Shown piece after piece: positions 21,244 to 31,337 of a DNA stretch of 64,000 nt (positions within the stretch are counted from its first letter, which is position 1; every line of letters begins with the position of its first letter). The position numbers and the translations under genes were made by a program. The notes beneath the pieces are model-generated. The model saw only the letters and a program-made list of their open reading frames with translations, did no database searches and was not told the DNA's origin. This stretch comes from Trichomonas tenax (Eukaryota; Parabasalia; Trichomonadida; Trichomonadidae). The stretch is taken from the NCBI GenBank assembly GCA_023091735.1, contig JALKBU010000029.1, positions 62,001 to 126,000 on the forward strand. Reading direction: 5' to 3'.

Positions 21244-21522
21244 TTGCGAAAAGGGGGCTATAATAAGGGGTGTCTTAAAAATATTAGGGGAAGTATGATG
21301 AAAAATATTGCAGGCATTAACAAGAATGATTTGACTTATTGGAACGGCCCAGATGATAATGCGATTGCCATGAAAGAATTAGGACAATGGGCGCTATCGA
21401 TTCCTTGTTCGGAAGCTGATGTGGAGCGGGTTATTTCGCGTTTAAGGAATACCAGGAATAAAGGCAATCAAAAGACTGGTGAGGATATGCTGAAAGCTAG
21501 AATTCTTCTGCAACAAATATAA
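21244..21522 (+). pseudogene. hAT-family transposase remnant, C-terminal dimerisation region
   Basis: About 75 residues from ATG 21295/21298 match the C-terminal dimerisation region of hAT transposases: LTYWNGPDDNAIAMKELGQW, then ALSIPCSEADVERVISRLR, then KTGEDMLKARILLQ. The rest of the transposase (RNase-H catalytic core) is absent upstream, so this is a dead fragment. No terminal inverted repeats or 8-bp target duplication were recognised around it. The GC-rich mini-hairpin at 21891-21905 and a purine-rich tract at about 21779-21839 lie just downstream and could belong to the same insertion. Confidence 0.75.
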
Positions 21523-24454
21523 TTTCTGTTAAAAATACCAGATGTTGATAAAATTTACTGGACAATATGCATTACATCGTCTTAGATAATACACGAATCA
21601 ATAAATCCGTAAGTATTATCTTCCATTTTATTTTGAAATCTTGTCCAGCTTTGTTTTTTCTTTTTAGATGTCATTCTTACTTGCTTTGTCAAAGTACAAT
21701 CTTTGATATCCGCAGTCAATCAAAATGTTTATCAGTTTTGCTTATTAATTTTTTTCTCCCATATTTTCAACTCCTGGAGAAAAAATAACAAGAAAGAAGA
21801 AGGAAAGGAAGAGAGAAAGAGAGAAGAAGAGAAAAAATAGGCATATTTTATTTTTGCTCAATTATTTTGGTTCGGTGATTGCTGCGAGCCCGCGCCTTTG
21901 GCGCGATTTTTAAATTTCTAAAAATTGGTTATTGGCGTGCATTTTTGAAAATTTTTATATGGTTAGCATATTTGGTATTTTTTAATATTTGACCCTCAAT
22001 ATTTCTTTTAGACCCTCTATAGTCTGTTCACTCGCAAATTTTCCCCTCATTATTTGTTTTACCCCCTTGATTATGTAATTTGTAAAGGCCCCCTAAATAT
22101 TTCATTTAAACACTAATTACTTAAATGTTTTTTCTATCCCAATGTGTTTGCCCAAAGAGAATACCTCTAAAAATATCTATCACAATAAGGTTGATCAAAT
22201 TGTTACAATATGGTGCTTGTAGCATGTATCCTTTTAAGTATAACATTTGTTTTATATCATAGCTTAGATGCATTATTTTGATATTTGCATTTCAAATGCT
22301 TTCGTTAATAAAACATTTGCAGACAGCAGCAATTCGTTTGGTTGTATAAATTGCGATTAAGATAACCCAAAATATATATCATTAATCATGTCTCAAAACT
22401 TAAAAAGTGTTTTGTTATCGGGTGTGTACTATGTCAAAAAATTTTGCGCTCAGGACAGATGGAGTCACAACTCCCATTGTCATTCGAACTGTCTTATGTC
22501 CTTGAAACAGCATGGACAATTCGATATCTGGCCATAATGTTTTGTTATTTCCATCAGGAAATTGATTGTCAAAGCTGAGATATAACCTTGAATTCTTTTT
22601 CTCGTTTACTCTTTTGAGTTTTGCGATTTTTAACGAGTGACCCCCTATAGATCAGATCTGATAAAACATTTACGTGCCTTTCTGAGGTTCTGTTTACAGT
22701 GGTATCAATAATATCTCTGCAAACAAAGACCAAGCCGCTAATCCAATATGATTTTGCTTAAATTGGCGCCAAAATATTCATTTTTTGATGAGACGAAGAA
22801 AGAATCTTCACTCTCTCTTCAAAAAATTTTTGAAGCAATCTTTCTCTGCTATTATACGTATAGTATACCTCGTATATAATCTATGGATATACTCATAATT
22901 GTAACCGAATCTTAGATTGTTGAGAAGCAATCCCATAAATAGAGACGGCTCGAATTTTGACAATCTGAGATGGGATTTTTTGTTTTCATTACAGTCAACC
23001 AAATGATTGATAAAAGACATAGACAATAGTTATCATATATAATAGATACAGTATTGATTATGATAACATTAGTAGATAGATGATTTATTAATGATATGAA
23101 AATGAAAAGCTCGAAAGACATGTTTTCTCCACAAACACAATTTGTTTGACAAAAATTTGATTCCCATCGAATATTTGCTTTAACATTAATTACTGAGATG
23201 TGCCAATTACTTTCCTTAGGGACACAACGGATCTATAGTTAATGGTCTATTACTCTCTGCAATTGAATGAAGTCAAGTTTGATGTATATGGTCAAAACAG
23301 CATTTCAATTACAAATTTGAAAAATATGACGTAATTTTTTATTTTGATATGATACAAATATTATGAAGAAAAACAACGATATAATATATCCAAATAAGAT
23401 ATATACTTATTGGATATTAACATTATATAGATTGTAGTTGATTGTGAACACAATATGACATCATGACAAATGATGAAAATGTTTTCACTTTTTTTGAAAT
23501 TTCACAAAAAAATTCAGTTTCGCTTTTATAGAGTTATTCAAGTTACACAGCCTTGATTTTTTCTTTTTCTCTATAGATTCAGATTCATAATCTTTCGGCT
23601 TATCTATGCATATGCTTAAATTGATCTGTACTTTGCTAATGGTCACTATATTCAAGCAAGAAAAAATTTTGATATCCAAATTGTGCAAAAAAATGACGGA
23701 TGTCAAAATTGTGATATTTGAGTGACTTATAATCGAAATAGAAACTTCAAACCATAGTTATAATGCTTAAATTCGATAGGATTTATAATGATTTTATTAT
23801 AACATTTCAACTCATTCTCTATCTTTCTGCGCTAAACACACCCTTGCACACCCTATATTTCCATTGATTGGAAAAATGAATAATAATATTTGAAGCTTTA
23901 ATTGGATAGAGAACGCCTCTGAGAAAGATGCTTATACCATAAACTATTGATTTGGATTTCCAATTCAAGAAAACTACAGTAGAGTTGAGCAAAAGTTGAA
24001 TTATTCGACACTCGAAAATCATTCAATCGTTGGGGAATCTGAGTACTAATTAAGAAAGATGCATTGATTATTCATTATACCCAAATTATCGGAATTTTAT
24101 GCATTGATTTCCAAGTTAATGAATTGACTTCGTTGTCTTTTTCATAATTAAAAAAAATTTGATCCAACTCAGTTTCAATTTGAGACATGAAATAATGAAT
24201 TCGAATTTCTAGCAAAATAAGCATAGCCACAGATGGCTGTCAATTGTGTCAAGCACGTTGACGACATCAATTTCAATGTAAATCAAATTTTTGGATAATT
24301 ACGAGATTAAATAAAATATTAACGTGCTTTGGAATTTAATGTTGCAAATGATCACAATTTTATATGTATAAGCTATATTTTTATTACGAGAATTGAGAAG
24401 GCATTATTGAAAAATTTGGAATTTAATTGTAAAGCCAAAACATCATTTTTCTAA
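21523..24454. other. Long intergenic region
   Basis: No convincing gene. It holds a GA-rich tract (about 21779-21839), the GC hairpin at 21891-21905, and a perfect palindrome CTTCAAAAA-A-TTTTTGAAG near 22818-22836. The remainder shows nothing recognisable. Confidence 0.45.
21891..21905. repeat. GC-rich mini-hairpin
   Basis: CGCGCC-TTT-GGCGCG, a perfect 6-bp GC stem with a three-base loop. Base composition is unlike the AT-rich surroundings. Confidence 0.6.
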
Positions 24455-25039
24455 ATGAGCGTCGTTTATTTCTACATCAGAGCCATAGCTTTGTTCGACT
24501 TGGATGAGCAGAAGAAGTCAATCATCACCAAAAATAATGAACAAAAAAGTAAGAAACAAAATAAGTCTCAAAGGCCTAAGAATATGCTATTAAAGGTAAT
24601 CAATGATGGCAATGGTGTTGTCAAGACATACAAGTTTGAACTCAACAACATTGTCAAAATATCAAAAAGTTTTGATATGAAGATCAAGAATCCAAAAACA
24701 ACGAGTTTCACAATAGAAATTCATCAAAAGAAAGCCCTGGGATATGATAAAGTTGCATCTCTTATAACATTCACTAGAGATCTTCCTGTTGACCAAAAAT
24801 CATGCAATAATCTTTTGATGAAAAGCAAAAACATGAATGACATTTACACAATTAGAATGCTCACACATTTATCTGAAAAATGCAGTTACTACAACTGTGG
24901 CTGGACTGTTTCTCCTTTCAGGCAAGTCGACATTCCATTTATGATCAAAACTATACTAGAAGATAAAGGAATCAAAAAGTTTCCCAGAATTTTTGAATAT
25001 TATCGAAATATCAATTCACCATTGCTTGTTTTTTATTAA
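24455..25039 (+). CDS. Unknown protein, conserved-looking
   Basis: A 194-residue basic protein that I do not recognise. It starts MSVVYFYIRAIALFDLDEQK, has a Lys/Gln-rich stretch (about 25-45) and then alternating beta-like segments (VVKTYKFELNNIVKIS, TTSFTIEIHQKKALGYD). The opening and strand pattern recall a divergent C2-type domain, but no calcium-binding aspartates can be assigned, so this is only a guess. The frame is open, coding-like and ends 128 bases before the next gene on the same strand. Confidence 0.6.
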   Translation: MSVVYFYIRAIALFDLDEQKKSIITKNNEQKSKKQNKSQRPKNMLLKVINDGNGVVKTYKFELNNIVKISKSFDMKIKNPKTTSFTIEIHQKKALGYDKVASLITFTRDLPVDQKSCNNLLMKSKNMNDIYTIRMLTHLSEKCSYYNCGWTVSPFRQVDIPFMIKTILEDKGIKKFPRIFEYYRNINSPLLVFY

Positions 25040-25115
25040 ATAATTCACAATTTAAACCTAGAATGGTTAATTCACAAAGTATGATGATTATGATTTAGAA
25101 AATTTGATGTGATAT

Positions 25116-25150
25116 TTACATGTCAAAAATATAATTTACATGACATGAAA
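25116..25150 (+). promoter_or_regulatory. Two TTTACATG(T/A)CA motifs upstream of 25168
   Basis: TTTACATGTCAAAAA and then TTTACATGACATGAAAAA lie about 20-50 bases before the start. The same motif recurs upstream of other genes in the window. Confidence 0.45.
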
Positions 25151-25156
25151 AATGAG

Positions 25157-25164
25157 TCATAATT
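25157..25164 (+). promoter_or_regulatory. Initiator-like element TCATAATT
   Basis: TCATAATT directly before the start, with its A nine bases upstream of the ATG at 25168. Confidence 0.4.
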
Positions 25165-25167
25165 ATT

Positions 25168-26667
25168 ATGGATTATAAAATTGAGTCTTTTCGTGGTCCA
25201 ATAAACGCAACTCCTGCAAATATTATAAATGGTCTGAAAGAAATTCCAACTAAAGGTAATCTGGATGAAAAAAAGGCTTATGTTGAACAATTAATAACAA
25301 ATTTTTTTTCAAGTAATAAAAATGCACGTGCAAATGCTTTAGCAGAATGCATAGAAATATCGAAAACATCATGTATTCCTATTGATGATAGAGCTGTTCG
25401 TCAAATTAAAGATATTTTTGAAGATCCAATTCCACCTCCAAAAATTGTGAGAAAATGGGTGAACACAGAGTTTGAAGAGGAAGAGCAACTTGTTGAAATT
25501 CCTATAGAAGATGATCCAGAAGTCAAAAATGTTACTGGAGATGAATTATCTGACCTCGCATTAGAATTGATTTCTAATTTATTTGCAGATCACGAACACA
25601 TTCCTCAATTGGAAGCTTGTGGAGTATTTAGTATTCTTCTGGATTATTACACAAGAGATTATTGTATAATTGCAATGGCGAACTATGCGAGTACATCAAA
25701 AGCGAATAGAAATGATTTATTAGGATTTGGAGTCATACATCAACTAATTGAAGCTTTACAGAGACATGATATGAACATTGATATCAAGTGCGTGTGCAAG
25801 TTAGCTAAATCTCTATTTACATATGATTTCTATCATAGAGAAAACACTGCATTGTTCGAAGAAGATTATTACAATGTTTGTATAGATTTAACTGAAGTTC
25901 TTTGGAGTTATTGGGATGAAATTAATTCAGATATCCGTCATACATTCGTTAATGCATTGATTTTGGCCTTTCAGGATGGAAATATTAGAGAATTGCCAAG
26001 AGTTTTAGATTGGACGAGAAGAATTCTCGATACTGCTGATCCCCATTGTATCGATTATATTGAATCAGTTTGCAAATTCCTCTTTATGGAAGTTTATTTG
26101 TATGAAACAAACATCAATGATAACTTGTTAATTAATAATATCTTCGAGTTTGCCATAGGAATGTCGAATTCTAGTATACCAATTGTTAATGAAAGCATTA
26201 GAAAGCTTATGGTGAAGTTAGCGCAAGTTTTTCATGAATTTATAATGCAGAATGGTGTTATATCAAGATTAACACAAGATATTCATCAACTTTCATTCGA
26301 AGCAAAACTATTTTCATCATTGGCTTTATCAATTACTGTATTAGAATGCTCTGATTCAGAAATAGTTAATATTTCGAGTACTCCTGAGGTGTTTGAAGCA
26401 ATATGGAAATGTGAGATTGATGCAGATCAACCAGAAATCATTACAATAATGAAAGCTTTATGCAGGATGTCCGAAATATCGAAAATCAATAACTTTGAAT
26501 GTATCAAGAATATTATTTTTGAAGATGCTAACTTCAATTCATGGGTTAATGACGTCCTCGATCGATCAAATGACCCAGATTTCTATAGCAATGCTGACAA
26601 AGATATCATTGATCAGTTTAATACCAATGTTTCATTCTGGCTCATTCCTCCTGAATCAGAAGAATAA
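25168..26667 (+). CDS. Helical-repeat (ARM-like) protein
   Basis: A 499-residue acidic protein predicted as an armadillo/HEAT-like solenoid. The N-terminal 55 residues are followed by helices such as NARANALAECIEISKTSC and then by paired helices (LSDLALELISNLFADHEH, CGVFSILLDYYTRDYCIIAM, INGLKEIP). One region (about 60-110) is strongly acidic with a PPPKIVRKW turn. The layout is reminiscent of importin-alpha-like trichomonad proteins but no importin signature can be shown. The start is the first ATG, next to initiator-like and TTTACATGTCA motifs. Related in style to 1-1208 and 11423-12964. Confidence 0.85.
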   Translation: MDYKIESFRGPINATPANIINGLKEIPTKGNLDEKKAYVEQLITNFFSSNKNARANALAECIEISKTSCIPIDDRAVRQIKDIFEDPIPPPKIVRKWVNTEFEEEEQLVEIPIEDDPEVKNVTGDELSDLALELISNLFADHEHIPQLEACGVFSILLDYYTRDYCIIAMANYASTSKANRNDLLGFGVIHQLIEALQRHDMNIDIKCVCKLAKSLFTYDFYHRENTALFEEDYYNVCIDLTEVLWSYWDEINSDIRHTFVNALILAFQDGNIRELPRVLDWTRRILDTADPHCIDYIESVCKFLFMEVYLYETNINDNLLINNIFEFAIGMSNSSIPIVNESIRKLMVKLAQVFHEFIMQNGVISRLTQDIHQLSFEAKLFSSLALSITVLECSDSEIVNISSTPEVFEAIWKCEIDADQPEIITIMKALCRMSEISKINNFECIKNIIFEDANFNSWVNDVLDRSNDPDFYSNADKDIIDQFNTNVSFWLIPPESEE

Positions 26668-27159
26668 TATATTGTCTGTTAGTAATAAAGTAAACCCCTT
26701 TGTTGAAGCATTATATGATTTTTAACATCAATTTACTCGATCTCTTTTCATCTTTTTGCTGAATTGCTTATTTCCAAAATTTCATTGTTAAAAATTGCCA
26801 CTAATTGATAGTTAAGACTTAGCCATTAATATATGAAAGAGTTAATCTAATAGAAAATGCTATATTTCATCAAATTTAACTCACAATGAGATCTCATTTT
26901 GAACTCATCACCATAACATCACAGCACACTAGGGTATTATTTTTGTTTATTCGAAACTGTTCAAAAACTATAATTTAAAATAAAACAATTCAATTTCCTT
27001 ATTTTTCAACGAATTTTTCGACACATACATGAACCGCAACATATTTCACTATGGTGGATAGAAAAAAAAAAATAAGAAAATGAAATGCAAATAACAAATT
27101 TTTTATTTCGAAAATTGCAATTTTGGATTTTGTACGTTTTAAAAACATTTAGAGCGATT

Positions 27160-27246
27160 TACGCTTTTCCAAAAAGTGAAAAAGTGTGTCCAGACTCCCA
27201 CGTCCAGTGTTCTCAGGTGTGTGTCTATTTTAAAATTCATTTTTTT
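27160..27246. repeat. Dispersed 80-bp repeat, copy 2
   Basis: Counterpart of 8095-8176, with shared TACGCTTTTC, GTGAAAAAGTGTGTCC and TTCTCAGGTGTGTGT. Confidence 0.7.
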
Positions 27247-27373
27247 GCGTTTGAATTGGTATAAAACTATTGAGAGAAAAAATAAAAATCAAAATAAATA
27301 ATAATATATTATTAGATGCCAATTTGCATATGATTTTATTATGCTTTTGAGAAAAAATAAAATCCATTTGAAT

Positions 27374-27650
27374 TTTACAAAATAGTACTAGAAAAGATGC
27401 AAATATCAGAATTACGCAATGCTTAAGTATACAACTTTTGAATGCACACAAAAAGTGGACACAAATATTGAATGATGTAAAACTACCATATATTGTATCT
27501 ATAATATTCAACATAAATCATCCAATTCGCAAAAGCTCTCTCAATATATTCTATAAGTCAGATTATTGTATAGTTTACACAAAAATACAAACATATTTTT
27601 AATGATATAATAAGTATATTTACATTGCGGCGGTTTGCCCTTCAAAATTT
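27374..27650. repeat. Dispersed repeat of about 250 bp, copy 2
   Basis: Counterpart of 18168-18420, best matched in its right half (CTCTCAATATATTCTATAAG and following). Confidence 0.7.
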
Positions 27651-28146
27651 GAAAAAACTCAGAAATGTCATTTGCGTTATTTGGAATATATATCATATAT
27701 CTAACAATATATTTTCGAACTTAAAACAGTAACTTTTTTCATCTTTTCCCTTCTTTCCCAGGTTCAAGCACATATGATTGATACATTCGAATTATGAAGA
27801 TACTGTATATTCTCACACACACCCTTGAATATAACCCTACAATAACTAACTATAATATCCACATTTTATTTTATTTATATTTATCTCGCATAATGTATAC
27901 TTTTTATAAGTTTAATAGCATTTACCACATGATTAGAATATGATTATGCAATAAAAATATTTTTCTAACTTTAAACTTGACATGTGTCAAAAAATTATTT
28001 TACGCGTCATTTATTATATTTTACACGTCAATCTGTCAAAATATCAAATTCTCTATATTTTAACATAACGATGACTCCAATACGATTTTTATTATCATTT
28101 TACTGCAATTAGCCTTATAAACATATAATTATTCTTCATTTGCAAT

Positions 28147-28237
28147 TCTTTGTTATATAGTCATCCTCTTGTTGCTGAAATCACAAAACAACATTTTGTG
28201 TGACTTCTACACTGTGAAGATGACTAGATAACAAAGA
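28147..28237 (+). other. Hairpin B1, candidate small-RNA precursor
   Basis: TCTTTGTTATATAGTCATC (28147-28165) pairs with GATGACTAGATAACAAAGA (28219-28237), 19 positions with one mismatch. An inner TCACAAAA / TTTTGTGTGA stem adds to the fold. Confidence 0.6.
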
Positions 28238-28273
28238 TATTGACGACATTTTGAAATTCACTCCAGATGTAAG

Positions 28274-28326
28274 TGATATGCCAATGGTTCTGTGGCACAA
28301 TATTCCACAGAACAATTGGCATATCA
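28274..28326 (+). other. Hairpin B2, candidate small-RNA precursor
   Basis: 28274-28295 pairs with 28305-28326: 22 positions with a single mismatch and a nine-base loop CACAATATT. The arms contain GATATGCCAA and TTGGCATATC. Outer pairing can extend a few bases either side. Confidence 0.65.
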
Positions 28327-28379
28327 ATTACACCTGTAAAAACAACATTCCAATCAGATAATTTAATGCTCTTAAAAAA

Positions 28380-28466
28380 GTTGTGTTTCATGCAATAATC
28401 ACATGATAATGTACTAGCACAACTACAGTGTAACATTGTCACTGTGATTATTGCATGAAACACAAC
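28380..28466 (+). other. Hairpin B3, candidate small-RNA precursor
   Basis: 28380-28402 and 28444-28466 are perfect reverse complements over 23 bp (arms begin GTTGTGTTTCATGC and end GCATGAAACACAAC). Pairing continues inward (28405-28412 with 28433-28440), leaving a loop of about 20 bases. Confidence 0.7.
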
Positions 28467-28478
28467 ATTTGTTCAAAT

Positions 28479-28582
28479 TTCGAGATTCTCTTGTTTTTCT
28501 GTGCTAGTGCAGCATTGGAACATAGAAATGAAATAGCTAGTCACAATGCTGCATTGGCACAAAAAAACGAGAGAATCTCGAA
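28479..28582 (+). other. Hairpin B4, candidate small-RNA precursor
   Basis: 28479-28517 pairs with 28544-28582: 39 positions with one A-C mismatch and three G-U pairs on the plus strand, loop of 26. The outer arms are TTCGAGATTCTC and GAGAATCTCGAA, the inner arms GCAGCATTG and CAATGCTGC. This is the longest near-perfect fold in the window. Confidence 0.7.
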
Positions 28583-28606
28583 TGTTATCAATTATCTGAA
28601 TTTTTT

Positions 28607-28701
28607 AAAGTTGTTTCCATTGCAAAATACACAGAGGAAAAGCCATTTGAGAGTGATTGCAATGGCCTTTCCACAGTGTATGTGGCAATAGAAACAACTT
28701 T
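28607..28701 (+). other. Hairpin B5, candidate small-RNA precursor
   Basis: 28607-28647 pairs with 28661-28701: 35 of 41 positions pair, with mismatches spread singly; loop of 13. Outer arms AAAGTTGTTTC and GAAACAACTTT. Confidence 0.65.
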
Positions 28702-30536
28702 CACTCGAATATCGAAATAAAATTTTAATAATGCGCTCTAAAGTTGATTTGTGTTGAATAAATAGTATTTCATACACGGGATATCCCATATTTGCAATTT
28801 TATAGTTTATTTTCAAATCTGACGTATTTGCTTACATCGCATCACATTACGCGTCAAATATCAGATGTCAGAAAATATTTTGGTGTGTTAATATCTCATT
28901 TTTGAATTAAGAAGTCACCTCACCAACAGTGCAGAACAATTACATAAGTATGTTAGTATCTATGTGTACAGAAAAACACGCTTTTTGTTTGTGATATTTG
29001 GATCGATTGAAAATGATTTTCCAGAATCGACAAATGAATATATGTTATAGAATTACATGGCATAGAGATATGCTGTGACAAGTTTGAGCATGAACTGCCT
29101 TCAGGTGAAAAAGTTAGAAAAAACGCTCTATAACTCGTCTACTATAGCATTCCATGACTGCGCTCTAAGATATGCTATTATATGGGCTTATACATGTATC
29201 ATTATATGCAGATTGAAGAATAAAAATCTAATTTTAGGTGAAATTACTTACTTTTTAAAAAACATTCCTAAAAGACAAGAAAGCACACACGTATGAATAT
29301 GATACGATATAAAACTACTAAATTCCGCAAATTGGAGATTTTCGTCTTAAATAATATATCAAATTTTTCAGACGTGGTCAATTTGCCGAAAGCATGATCA
29401 ATATATTAAACACACTATATATGTGCTCTGATATAAATAGTATAGTCTCAAGCGCTCAATGGCCTTTTTTATGCGACAAATAATTCACAATTTATACGGC
29501 AGAACAACGAACGAGTGAACTTTGTACTGAAGCAACTCGTTATAACTACACAGTGTGATAAATACAAAAAAACATATATATATATATATATTATACATAA
29601 CTAATTCTCCACAATAACCAACTCATGAGTCTGGAGATAATTCTCTTTACATATTCAAAAGCTTCACTTTTTACCACATCAAGCTAAACTAACTCCTCAA
29701 ACGACAGATATCAACCAATAAAACATCCATAATACAAATGCATAGGATATATTGTAATCAGATATATACTAAAGAGTATAAAAATAAAAAAAATTATCTG
29801 AATTATTTAATATCTTTCATGTTTCATGAAATCGCAGTTTGATAATACTATAAGTATGATGTATATATCTCTTGCATTGTTAAAAGTCTCCGCAGACATC
29901 TTTTTTGTGCACTTCAGAAAGTTGATGCGCTTCACATACGGGAAGCATATGAGATGGCAAACTAGCTACAGAAGCACAACAATCAATATACACGCATATA
30001 ATACACAGTGCAACTCTCTTGCGAACATATTATACCATATGTGTAGTTTCTCAAATGTATTACACACCTATAAAATATGTTGTTTAGTGAACGCATCATT
30101 GAAAAACGCTTTGAGTATGAAATCTACTAAAACTTCATAAAGAGCAAATATCACAACATGATACACTTACATCAGTGATGCCAAGATATAGAAAAACAAT
30201 CGTACACAGTTATATTTAAATTTACGCATATTTTGTGAAATGCAATATAGATTAAATATAAAAAATATGCAATTGAATGACATCCACATTCTAAAACACA
30301 AATACACATCTAGTTCTATTCAAAACCACTCAAACTAGTTCATAACCCCCTGTATCTTCATAAAATATATTCTTTGCATTACGCATGTTTTTGTAATGCC
30401 TGTGTTTTACACCATTAATATATGCGCATACGTATGCCGAATATAATTGTATACTTCCTACACATAGATAACATACTTTTGCAAATAAAAATCACAAAAT
30501 ACTGATCTTTGTCACTTTTAGTGACTCCAAATGGAG

Positions 30537-31209
30537 TATTCTCGACATTTGCTTCTCTGGAGAGCCTATGCCAGAGGCTGATCATTTTTGATGATATTGT
30601 TTTTTGAAACAAAAAATCGACAGTTAATACTAATGACTGTGATGCTTGCATACTGTAGCATTCAAATATCCAAAACCTGTTCTGCTCGATGACAGACTGC
30701 TTGGAGCTATATTGAATGCTGATTTTTAGGAAATTACGCAATTCGGGGTCATTTCTTCCAGGCGATCAAAGCACTGGATTTTTTACAAATAATTGTTTAC
30801 GATCAAGGCTCTTGAAGGGATTTTACATCATTTTACTAACTAGAATACGCTGCTTGTACTTAGAGAAACTGCTGAAGACCATAAAATCACTCAAAAATCT
30901 CACATTTTTGCAATTTTGATGTATTTTTACATAAACATCTAGATTTCGATTCAATGCTCCATGTTCTATACAGGTCTGGGCAATATGAATTGAAATATAG
31001 TTGACTATAATCATTATTAGAGATAGATAAAATTTAAATTAAATTTTCAAACGCTCAGATTTGATTGATTAGAATAGATACAGCATTCTGCACATGCATA
31101 TATCGATATATCTGTATATAATTTTCATCCCCTAAATATTGGATGCATCCCCTATTTAAAGACAGTGTCGTCCACCATGTGTATCACAGGCGTGATTTTC
31201 GAAATGCGT
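30537..31209. repeat. Dispersed 680-bp repeat, copy 2
   Basis: Near-identical to 8350-9031. It includes an unchanged copy of the 54-nt hairpin (30943-30996) but lacks the left arm of the CTGGAGAGC hairpin. Confidence 0.85.
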
Positions 31210-31301
31210 AAAGCGATTTTAAAGCGACATATATCAATGATTATAGATTTCGAATATTATTATTGCATTAATTCGGATTGTCGATTTCATAAAACTAATA
31301 C

Positions 31302-31330
31302 TTTACACGACAAAAATGTCACGTAAAATG
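31302..31330 (+). promoter_or_regulatory. TTTACACGACAAAAATGTCA motif upstream of 31338
   Basis: TTTACACGACAAAAATGTCA continuing into CGTAAAATG. It lies 8-36 bases before the start and is nearly an inverted repeat (TTTACACGACA / TGTCACGTAAA). Confidence 0.45.
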
Positions 31331-31337
31331 CGAATTT

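Larger units (their letters stand above)
26668..31337. other. 4.7-kb intergenic region with repeats and hairpin array B
   Basis: No convincing gene. It contains the 80-bp repeat (27160-27246), the 250-bp repeat (27374-27650), TTTACRCGTCA motifs (about 27975-28040 and near 28845), the array of five hairpins (28147-28701), a (TA)n run (about 29573-29592) and copy 2 of the 680-bp repeat (30537-31209). Short open frames at 28224-28463 and 28455-28691 simply translate hairpin arms. Confidence 0.55.

Noticed and set aside
22905..22980. Interleaved inverted repeats TCTTAGATTGT and AATCCCA that could form a pseudoknot
   Set aside because: Short and AT-rich; within chance expectation for this composition.
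28224..28691. Two open frames over hairpin array B
   Set aside because: They translate complementary hairpin arms and the sequence is explained better as fold-backs.
29573..29592. (TA)n run
   Set aside because: Simple microsatellite in AT-rich DNA.
29826..30140. A 104-codon plus-strand frame
   Set aside because: No family resemblance and composition like the surrounding non-coding DNA.
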